12,321 nt of DNA from Methanospirillum hungatei (GTDB lineage Archaea > Halobacteriota > Methanomicrobia > Methanomicrobiales > Methanospirillaceae): positions 1 to 12,321 of the forward strand of contig NZ_JAIWNS010000087.1 of assembly GCF_020216685.1 (NCBI RefSeq). The letters run 5' to 3'. Made by a program: the position numbers and the translations under genes. The notes beneath the pieces were generated by a model, which was given only the letters and a program-made list of their open reading frames with translations, was not told the origin of the DNA and searched no databases. Below are positions 1 through 5,011 of this stretch, in pieces; within the stretch, counting starts at the first letter, position 1; each line of letters starts with the position of its first letter.

Positions 1-1047
1 GGAGGGTATTCTTATCTGAACGGGACGTCGATGGCCGTTCCCTATGTTACCGGAACAGCAGCCCTGCTCAAAGCCAGAAATCCCTCAATATCTACCGCAC
101 AGATGAAAAGTAAGATTCTGGGTTCATGTGATGTTCTTGCATCCCTGTCTGGAAAAGTTGCGACAGGCGGGAGGCTGAATGCGGCGAAAGCGCTTGATGT
201 GTCCATTCCTACACCGACCCCCACATTGACTCCTGTTCCCACGGTGACCCGCACCCCGACTCCAAGCCCGACCCCTACACTCACTCCTGCTCCCACGGTA
301 ACCCGCACCCCGACTCCAAGCCCGACCCCCACATTGACTCCCGTTCCCACGGTGACCCGCACCCCGACTCCGAGCCCGACCCCCACATTCACTCCTGTTC
401 CCACGGTGACCCGCACCCCGACCCCGAGCCCGACCCCCACATTCACCCCGGTCCCTACAGTGACCCGCACCCCGACCCCGAGCCCGACTCCAACGTTCAC
501 TCCTTCACCAACACAAGGCCCGGTGCCCCCGTGTGGCGTGTATAAGAGAGATGTCCAGTCTGGTTTTCTCAGGCAGGGACAGGCAGCGGTATATGGGTAT
601 TATATTCCGGTTGACGGACGGTCAAAGATTGAGTGGTCATTATCGGTTCGGGGAACATGTGGTGGCGGTCAGGGGATTGCAACCGCAGCAAAAGCAGGAG
701 GGTTGAAGGATAATACCAATGCATGTGCCGGTTCATCTGTATTTGATATCTATGTGTGCAGGGATTGTAATCCGCAGAATTCACGGTGTTATGCCAATTA
801 TTATGCCTATGGGCCGAATGCATATACTTCCATTACAAAGCCGGTATCAGGTTCGACGTACTTTGTGATGATCTATGCCAGATCCGGAAACGGGATGTAC
901 AACCTGCAGATGAACAGTTACAAATGTGCAGGGAATACTCCCATTATTGTAGCCTCTGCTGAACAGGGGATGCAGATGGCAGGGACAGACAGTGGGGCAT
1001 CTCCTGCCTCATTCCCGGTCCCGAAAGCAGAATTTGTTCAGATATGA
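1..1047 (+). CDS. Subtilisin-family (S8) secreted serine protease, 3' part, with Pro/Thr repeat linker and Cys-rich C-terminal domain
   Basis: The frame is open from base 1, so the 5' part lies outside the window. Codons 8-18 read [11 protein letters not shown], the classic S8 active-site motif, with the nucleophile Ser at codon 10 (nt 28-30); the catalytic Asp and His must lie upstream. The catalytic domain ends near codon 68. A Pro/Thr-rich linker of about 105 residues follows, made of an 18-residue repeat. The last ~170 residues hold seven cysteines and end in a stretch ([21 protein letters not shown] and nearby) resembling pre-peptidase C-terminal (PPC) beta-sandwich domains. Family knowledge: such proteases are exported, and PT-rich linkers separate domains on the cell surface. 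Disulphides in the tail are inferred from the Cys content. No transmembrane anchor or sorting motif is visible at the C-terminus. The S8 assignment is firm, the PPC call moderate, and the substrate unknown. The gene is convergent with the VWA gene at 1622-3559. Confidence 0.9.
   Translation, partial: GGYSYLNGTSMAVPYVTGTAALLKARNPSISTAQMKSKILGSCDVLASLSGKVATGGRLNAAKALDVSIPTPTPTLTPVPTVTRTPTPSPTPTLTPAPTVTRTPTPSPTPTLTPVPTVTRTPTPSPTPTFTPVPTVTRTPTPSPTPTFTPVPTVTRTPTPSPTPTFTPSPTQGPVPPCGVYKRDVQSGFLRQGQAAVYGYYIPVDGRSKIEWSLSVRGTCGGGQGIATAAKAGGLKDNTNACAGSSVFDIYVCRDCNPQNSRCYANYYAYGPNAYTSITKPVSGSTYFVMIYARSGNGMYNLQMNSYKCAGNTPIIVASAEQGMQMAGTDSGASPASFPVPKAEFVQI
214..507 (+). repeat. 54-bp in-frame tandem repeat encoding an 18-residue Pro/Thr linker unit
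   Basis: Five full units (214-267, 268-321, 322-375, 376-429, 430-483) and a partial sixth (484-507) encode [18 protein letters not shown] or close variants. Position 5 of the unit is Leu in the first three copies and Phe in the later ones; copy 2 has Ala in place of Val. Copies differ mostly at synonymous third positions. The last copy degenerates into a TPSPTQG ending. A multiple-of-three period means copy-number change only lengthens or shortens the linker. Confidence 0.95.
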
Positions 1048-1089
1048 CTGCTCCACCAGGACCCCTAATTATATGGAGAAACCTATTTT

Positions 1090-1119
1090 GTCTTAAAAAA
1101 AAAAAAAAAAAAGTAAGAC
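1090..1119. repeat. A18 homopolymer (1095-1112) flanked by a 6-bp inverted repeat
   Basis: Eighteen consecutive A bases on the plus strand are bounded by GTCTTA (1090-1095) and TAAGAC (1114-1119), which are exact reverse complements. The plus-strand tract starts 48 nt after the protease stop. On the minus strand it is T18, lying 36 nt beyond the stop of the doubtful 99-residue frame, so it could act as a strong U-tract terminator for minus-strand transcription. The true length may vary, because homopolymers this long are prone to slippage and sequencing error. Confidence 0.8.
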
Positions 1120-1574
1120 CCGTGAAATGGTCATACGTAAAAATTTATCATCCGAAAATCCCCCCGGTCCATGGCACTTGTTGTGCATGATGTGAATCAA
1201 AAATTTCCAGATATGATGAGCCGGTCAATAATACCTGCCATTGGTATCCTGCTTGTGAAATATTGCGGATGCGGAATCTATCGTGAATCATACATGGTGA
1301 CACAATTGTATCCGGTTCTTTATAGAGAGTTTTCCATATAAATGATGAAACATCATTCTTCTCGGAAGAATAGGATCTACCCCTGAAATCTGGTAATTTT
1401 GATGGTTCAGCCGCTCCTGAATACGATTCAGGACCGGTTTTCCACACTCATTATGAACATAGATATGTGCAGGACTATCTGATGTGTAGGTCAGCCATTC
1501 TGAAACACAATCCGCTATAGCAATGCAGACCTTTCAGATAAATTTCTCTATTTTACACAAAAATCAATGCATGG

Positions 1575-1605
1575 AAAAGATCAAAAAATAGAAAATAAAG
1601 AAGAT
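1575..1605 (-). terminator. Pyrimidine-rich terminator candidate downstream of the VWA gene
   Basis: Read on the minus strand, starting about 17 nt past the VWA stop codon, the sequence is a run of C/T with clusters TTTATTTTC and then TTTTTT (1583-1588) and TTTT. Archaeal intrinsic termination commonly needs only short U-tracts without a hairpin, and no GC-rich stem is seen here. Confidence 0.45.
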
Positions 1606-1621
1606 TCAGGGATTTACCTCT

Positions 1622-3559
1622 TCATCGGGCGATGGCAGTATACTGACCACTATCCTCATGCGGTGGAACGACAACCCTGACCGTACGCTTACTTCCGTCA
1701 GCTGTCTGTTTTGGTGAGTAATATCCAAGCGTGTACGTATGCGTAATAATCCCCTGGATATTGTTGAGAATTGTTGAGAATTCATCCCCATGAATGTCAA
1801 TAAAGAGACCACTTCCGCCGAGAGCCTTTACCAGTTCCCGTTTATCATTCTGTTCGTTAAATGCACCAGAGACGATCGTCGGCCCGACAAGGATGAAACT
1901 TGTCCCGTTATTGAGCAGATTCTCTGCAGTTTCAGCGATGGTGAACTGTGAAAACGACGTGCCATCACCCCGGTAATGGGTCAGGTCGTCGGTTATATCG
2001 ATGATCATATGCTGTGCATCTGACCTGAAACCCATCTCCAGGGCAGCTTCTATGGCATCAAGATTTACCTCCGGTGCATCAAACCCTTCGCTGGCATGTA
2101 ATCCGGCTACTGCCTGCTGTATGACCAAGGGATCGGAAGTCCATTCCTGGTTTATGGTAACCGTGTCTTTAAAGCTGATGAGTGCATACCTGCAGTCAAT
2201 CCCGGCGAGAGCGATACTCTCCGTCAGCTCCATGACTTTTTCTTTGGTTTCATTGATCTCATCACTCATACTGCCAGTGTCGTCAAAGAGGATGGCAAGA
2301 TCAAGTTTTGATGTCGTGGACCGGTCGGAAAACGCGAACGAGGTGATATTCATGAGTTCATCATCCTCGTACACCTGGAAATCCTCCTGTCTGAGTGCCC
2401 CGTTCTTTCCTGCAGTACTGTTCACCGTGACATAGGTCATGATATAGGGAAAGTTCACCCCGTTAATGCCGGTAATGTCTACAACAGAAGTTCCATACAT
2501 GCTGATGTCATCAACGTCCGGGGGTTGTTGCTGGGCCTGTATTCCTGAAGTTCCTGAGGTCACTTCCGGTCCAGGAGAGAATACACGGTCTTTCTGAACG
2601 GTGAAGAGCCCGGTTGCTGAATCTGCACCAACTCTGACCTCAAGGGTAATTTTCTGGTCATCGCCATACATTCGTGGAGTAAAATAACTGATGGTATAGG
2701 TATGAGTGATTATGGACTGGATTCTATCAAGGATGGTGGAGAATTCATCTCCATGGATGTCGATAAAAAGACCACTGCCACCAAGGGCTTTGACGATCTC
2801 TTTTTTATCGGTATGCACGTTAAATCCACCAGATACTGATGAAGGCCCGACCAGAATGTAACTGGTTCCGTTCTGCAGCAGGTGACTTGTCGTCTCCGGG
2901 ATTGTAAACTGAGAAAATTCTGTTCCGTCTCCCCGGTAATGGGTCATGCTGTCGGTGATGTCAAGGATCATATGCTGGGCATCAGGCCTGAACCCTGATG
3001 AAAGGGCAGCTTCTATGGCATCAAGGTTTACTTCCGGTGCATCGTCTCCTCCATCTGCCTGAAGACTGTCAACAGCCTGTTTGATAAGACTCGGATCAGA
3101 TGTCCAGCCCTGCCTGACGGTGAGGGAATCGCGAAAACTGATGAGCATGTACCTGCTGTCAATATTCACACTGTCGATGGCATTGGTCAGTTCATTGACC
3201 CGTGCTTTCATATCGGCAATCTCTTCACTCATGCTCCCGGTCTCATCAAAGAGAATGGCAAGATCCAGTTTGGTCCGTGATGACGCGTCTGGAAACTGAA
3301 CGGAGGTAATCTCCATCAGATCACCATTTTCAAAGACCTGAAAGTCATCTACACTCAGGCTCCCCTCTCTTCCTTCCGGGGTGTTAACCGTTACATAAGT
3401 GATTACATTCGGGAAGTTTACTGCGTTAATTCCGGTTATGCCAAGAACCGGTGATTCGGTGTCATTTGATCCATCTGTTGCAGCCAGAACATCGGCAGTA
3501 CAGGCAAGGATGCAGAGTCCGATGATAAGTATGATACGTGCTGTCGTTTTTTGATGCAT
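1622..3559 (-). CDS. Secreted protein with two tandem von Willebrand factor A modules
   Basis: The 645-residue protein begins at the ATG 5 nt downstream of AAGGAGGT; an upstream in-frame ATG at 3595 is rejected because the signal peptide and ribosome binding site fit the internal start. Residues 1-27 form an export signal (MHQKTTAR, then a hydrophobic core ending ADVLA, likely cleaved there). Two modules follow, about residues 41-309 and 362-645. Each has a small beta N-part (YVTVN...DFQV[FY]E) and then a VWA domain with a MIDAS metal site: DETGSMS at 105-111 and DDTGSMS at 426-432, each followed by a DAPEVNLDAIEAAL segment and a DITD segment. A Gln/Pro-rich linker (about 330-355) separates them. 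Family knowledge: VWA domains bind divalent metal and mediate protein-protein adhesion; the N-part recalls 'VWFA-related' exported proteins. No C-terminal membrane anchor is seen. The partner is unknown; surface adhesion or an assembly role is inferred. The gene is monocistronic by spacing. Confidence 0.9.
   Translation of the reverse strand: MHQKTTARIILIIGLCILACTADVLAATDGSNDTESPVLGITGINAVNFPNVITYVTVNTPEGREGSLSVDDFQVFENGDLMEITSVQFPDASSRTKLDLAILFDETGSMSEEIADMKARVNELTNAIDSVNIDSRYMLISFRDSLTVRQGWTSDPSLIKQAVDSLQADGGDDAPEVNLDAIEAALSSGFRPDAQHMILDITDSMTHYRGDGTEFSQFTIPETTSHLLQNGTSYILVGPSSVSGGFNVHTDKKEIVKALGGSGLFIDIHGDEFSTILDRIQSIITHTYTISYFTPRMYGDDQKITLEVRVGADSATGLFTVQKDRVFSPGPEVTSGTSGIQAQQQPPDVDDISMYGTSVVDITGINGVNFPYIMTYVTVNSTAGKNGALRQEDFQVYEDDELMNITSFAFSDRSTTSKLDLAILFDDTGSMSDEINETKEKVMELTESIALAGIDCRYALISFKDTVTINQEWTSDPLVIQQAVAGLHASEGFDAPEVNLDAIEAALEMGFRSDAQHMIIDITDDLTHYRGDGTSFSQFTIAETAENLLNNGTSFILVGPTIVSGAFNEQNDKRELVKALGGSGLFIDIHGDEFSTILNNIQGIITHTYTLGYYSPKQTADGSKRTVRVVVPPHEDSGQYTAIAR
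1625..3439 (-). repeat. Internal gene duplication: two copies of the VWA module
   Basis: Module 1 (3439 down to about 2633) and module 2 (2476 down to 1625) are offset by 321 codons (963 bp) and align almost without gaps. Shared blocks include ITGIN, LDLAILFD.TGSMS, DAPEVNLDAIEAAL, LTHYRGDGT or MTHYRGDGT, and LGGSGLFIDIHGDEFSTIL. Similarity is visible in the DNA too, for example the identical 19-mer cagcttctatggcatcaag on the plus strand in both copies. This indicates a fairly recent duplication or ongoing gene conversion. Confidence 0.9.
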
Positions 3560-3564
3560 GAAAT

Positions 3565-3572
3565 ACCTCCTT
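3565..3572 (-). promoter_or_regulatory. Strong ribosome binding site of the VWA gene
   Basis: AAGGAGGT on the minus strand ends 5 nt before the ATG at 3559. It fixes the start at the internal ATG and not at 3595. Confidence 0.8.
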
Positions 3573-3604
3573 GAAAAAGTACAGGAGTATTGCATGTAGG
3601 CTGC

Positions 3605-3620
3605 ATATATATTTCGAAAT
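3605..3620 (-). promoter_or_regulatory. Archaeal TATA box with BRE-like bases for the VWA gene
   Basis: Minus-strand AAATATATAT (3605-3614) lies about 45 nt upstream of the chosen ATG and is preceded by TTTCG. A start site roughly 25 nt downstream would leave a leader of about 20-25 nt containing the ribosome binding site. The element was picked by eye. Confidence 0.5.
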
Positions 3621-3656
3621 CATCCTGATGATCTCTCAAATGTAATTATTTCAGGA

Positions 3657-3665
3657 TTTATTTAA
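3657..3665 (+). promoter_or_regulatory. TATA-like element for the HEPN/nucleotidyltransferase pair
   Basis: TTTATTTAA sits 44 nt upstream of the HEPN start codon, preceded by AGGA. It lies in the 149-bp divergent region shared with the VWA promoter. No strong ribosome binding site precedes the HEPN ATG; CAGGAC, 15-20 nt upstream, is the best candidate. Confidence 0.35.
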
Positions 3666-3708
3666 GATTCAATGACATTTTAATTGTTCAGGACACCAAA
3701 TACTCTGC

Positions 3709-4125
3709 ATGTTACAGGACATCAGGTATAAACACCGTCTTCAAAACTATAACCGTGTCCTTTTAATGGTACGGGAAGGGGTTTTGTCATATACCTCGCG
3801 TCCACTATCAAATATGGAAAAACAGGGGTTCATCAAATATTTCGAATTTACATATGAATTAGCCTGGAATCTGATGAGAGACTACGCTCTCTATCAGGGG
3901 CATCAGGAGATTCGAGGTTCCCGTGATGCCATCCGGCTTGCGTTATCGATGGATCTGATCTCTGATGGAGAAACCTGGATGGATATGCTTGAAAGTCGTA
4001 ATATTACCTCACACACATATGATGAAAATACCGCAGAAGAGATAATGCAAAAGATAGCTTTCCGGTATTTCCCTGCTATGGCAGCATTTCAGGAGAAGAT
4101 GAATGGGATTGCCAATGAAGGATGA
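3709..4125 (+). CDS. HEPN-domain protein, nucleotidyltransferase substrate-binding (HI0074) family; putative toxin or target subunit
   Basis: The 138-residue all-helical protein has the HI0074-type pattern: FIKYFEFTYELAWNLMRDY near residues 41-59, SRDAIRLAL near 71-79, and ESRNITSHTYDENTA at 95-109. R97, H102 and Y104 form an exact RX4HXY motif, the catalytic signature of HEPN ribonucleases. Family knowledge: HEPN/MNT pairs act as toxin-antitoxin modules. In the Shewanella HepT/MntA pair the nucleotidyltransferase inactivates the HEPN toxin by AMP transfer to the Tyr of this motif. The HI0074 branch is structurally related but less studied, and is also described simply as a substrate-binding subunit. 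The length is normal for the family. The gene overlaps the nucleotidyltransferase gene, in the usual HEPN-first order, implying coupled translation. RNase activity is inferred from the intact motif only. Confidence 0.87.
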   Translation: MLQDIRYKHRLQNYNRVLLMVREGVLSYTSRPLSNMEKQGFIKYFEFTYELAWNLMRDYALYQGHQEIRGSRDAIRLALSMDLISDGETWMDMLESRNITSHTYDENTAEEIMQKIAFRYFPAMAAFQEKMNGIANEG

Positions 4126-4453
4126 AATTTCTTTCGGATTATCAGAGTTCCAGTTAGAGCGAATCCGCAATTCATTAGCCCAATGTCCCCGATTGAATCA
4201 GGCCTTCATTTTTGGTTCACGGGCTCTTGGAACATATCGGAATGGTTCAGATATTGATATTGCCCTTGATGGAGAGGAACTGACGTTTGAAGATGTACTC
4301 AGGCTCCATACCCGGATAGATGATCTGAATCTTCCATACTTTGTAGATCTCGTTCACATTCAGCGAATTGAAAACTCTGATCTCCTGGATCATATCAGGA
4401 AAAAAAAAAAAAAAATATTTTCGCGGTTGCCGGCTTCAATTGACTGCGTATAA
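4103..4453 (+). CDS. Minimal nucleotidyltransferase (MNT, HI0073/MntA-like), partner of the HEPN protein
   Basis: The 116-residue protein has the DNA-polymerase-beta-like motif GSRALGTYRNGSDID (residues 38-52), an exact GSX10DXD; D50 and D52 bind metal, and the third acidic residue is probably D82 in YFVDLVHI. Family knowledge: these small enzymes transfer nucleotides, and in MntA-type antitoxins the target is the HEPN partner. The start at 4103 has AGGAG 7 nt upstream and overlaps the HEPN gene by 23 bp; the alternative ATG at 4115 gives the more usual N-terminus (MKDEISFGLSE) and an 11-bp overlap. The C-terminus is odd: an A16 tract encodes KKKKK at residues 100-104, followed by a tail (IFSRLPASIDCV) unlike the usual family ending. 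A one-base change in the tract would give two other short C-termini. The enzyme core is unaffected. Confidence 0.87.
   Translation: MGLPMKDEISFGLSEFQLERIRNSLAQCPRLNQAFIFGSRALGTYRNGSDIDIALDGEELTFEDVLRLHTRIDDLNLPYFVDLVHIQRIENSDLLDHIRKKKKKIFSRLPASIDCV
4400..4415. repeat. A16 homopolymer inside the 3' end of the nucleotidyltransferase gene
   Basis: Sixteen A bases encode five Lys in the plus-strand gene. On the minus strand this is T16, 90 nt beyond the stop of the 149-residue gene, so it could end that transcript. Confidence 0.85.
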
Positions 4454-4504
4454 ATAGAGTATATTTTTCCCTTAACTGATATCTCACCGGCTGTATGCCG
4501 GCAA
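4427..4504. repeat. 8-bp inverted repeat between two long homopolymers
   Basis: TTGCCGGC (4427-4434) and GCCGGCAA (4497-4504) are exact reverse complements separated by 62 bp. They are nested inside A16 (4400-4415) and T17 (4521-4537), so on each strand the order is GCCGGCAA, an 11- or 16-nt spacer, then a T-tract. A smaller hairpin CCGGC-tgtat-GCCGG (4487-4501) overlaps the right arm. RNA from either strand could pair A-tract with U-tract over an inner GC stem. Confidence 0.55.
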
Positions 4505-4954
4505 TTAGCCTGGATAATCATTTTTTTTTTTTTTTTTGCCATAAAAATACTCCATTGCGGTTTCAAAGCCCTCTTCTGGTGTTCCTTCCATCCGGCCGGT
4601 CAGGAATGGGGACGGCTCATATTTATCCTTACAAAAGTTGTAGATGGAAAGAGTCCATCTCTTCGGAGCGATGTAGGTGAGACGACAGAGTGGTGAGGGG
4701 GTATTTCGGAGTTTTTCTCTCATCTCCTCCGAATCCCGAATTTTTTGGCTACAGCTTTGAAACGATCCGAATGGTTCCTGATATATCCTGATGGTACAGA
4801 ATGATTTGAAGAACCGGACATCAAGTCTGATGAGGTCATCATGAGTTTTTAAGAGTTCAGAACTATATGCCCTGATCAGCTCTTTCATCGCTGATTTTTC
4901 TTCAGGGGGAATAATGGTCCGGACATCAGACTTTCCCAGGCTTTCCTGCGTCAT
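4505..4954 (-). CDS. Conserved-looking unknown protein, 149 residues
   Basis: I cannot assign a named family. The protein is probably soluble and cytoplasmic: there is no signal peptide or membrane segment. Visible segments are a charged N-terminal helix (about 14-40), a beta-rich middle with LDVRFFKSFCTIRIYQEPFG (44-63), PLCRLTYI and RWTLSIYNFCKDKYEPSPF (about 87-117), and GTPEEGFETAMEYFYG (124-139). The alternating hydrophobic/aromatic pattern suggests a compact alpha/beta domain. Short proteins with similar strings seem familiar to me from methanogens and cyanobacteria, but I cannot verify that. The tail is KKKKKNDYPG, with the five Lys plus part of the Asn codon encoded by an A17 tract. 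No good ribosome binding site is seen; a TATA-like element lies about 40 nt upstream. The gene is convergent with the HEPN/MNT pair, with stops 51 bp apart. Confidence 0.7.
   Translation of the reverse strand: MTQESLGKSDVRTIIPPEEKSAMKELIRAYSSELLKTHDDLIRLDVRFFKSFCTIRIYQEPFGSFQSCSQKIRDSEEMREKLRNTPSPLCRLTYIAPKRWTLSIYNFCKDKYEPSPFLTGRMEGTPEEGFETAMEYFYGKKKKKNDYPG
4521..4537 (+). terminator. T17 tract; possible terminator of the HEPN/MNT operon and A17 codon run of the opposing gene
   Basis: Seventeen T bases on the plus strand begin 68 nt after the nucleotidyltransferase stop and follow a small GC hairpin by 19 nt, a reasonable position for archaeal U-tract termination. On the minus strand the tract encodes the Lys5 tail of the 149-residue protein. 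It is much longer than a terminator needs (usually 5-8 U). Confidence 0.5.
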
Positions 4955-4990
4955 AATTCTGGAACTAGTAATAAAATGAGCATTGCTTCA

Positions 4991-5003
4991 CTATATTAAA
5001 AAA
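4991..5003 (-). promoter_or_regulatory. Short junction: T6 terminator for the REC-kinase and TATA element for the 149-residue gene
   Basis: Only 57 bp separate the two minus-strand genes. On the minus strand TTTTTT (4998-5003) falls 8 nt after the kinase stop and runs into TTAATATAG (4991-4999), about 37-45 nt before the ATG at 4954. The tract may therefore both end the signalling operon and start the next gene. Confidence 0.4.
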
Positions 5004-5011
5004 GTATTTAA

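Larger units (their letters stand above)
1048..1621. other. Intergenic stretch between convergent genes, with no convincing gene
   Basis: The 574 bp lie between the stop of the protease and the stop of the VWA gene. They hold an A18 tract (1095-1112) and an oligo-T terminator-like region for the VWA gene (about 1575-1605). The open frames are short. On the minus strand, 1148-1447 encodes 99 residues from a GTG with no visible ribosome binding site and no recognisable domain. On the plus strand, 1171-1341 encodes 56 residues. Another plus frame reads to 1520 after an internal TAG and a frame change. None resembles a family I know. The plus-strand frames could be a decayed gene, but this is weak. 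Confidence 0.5.

Noticed and set aside
42..500. Minus-strand frame rich in [10 protein letters not shown] repeats
   Set aside because: It is the antisense image of the Pro/Thr repeat linker of the protease; the composition comes from the repeat alone.
214..507. CRISPR-like array
   Set aside because: The 54-bp units are contiguous and in frame with no unique spacers; it is a coding tandem repeat.
1148..1447. 99-residue minus-strand frame
   Set aside because: GTG start directly after an in-frame stop, no ribosome binding site, no recognisable domain. The T18 tract beyond its stop is the only point in its favour, so it was not called as a gene.
3560..3595. Upstream ATG extension of the VWA gene
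   Set aside because: The extension covers the ribosome binding site and would place 12 extra residues before a textbook signal peptide.
4400..4537. Insertion sequence or transposon ends
   Set aside because: There is no transposase frame between the tracts and no target-site duplication was found beside them.
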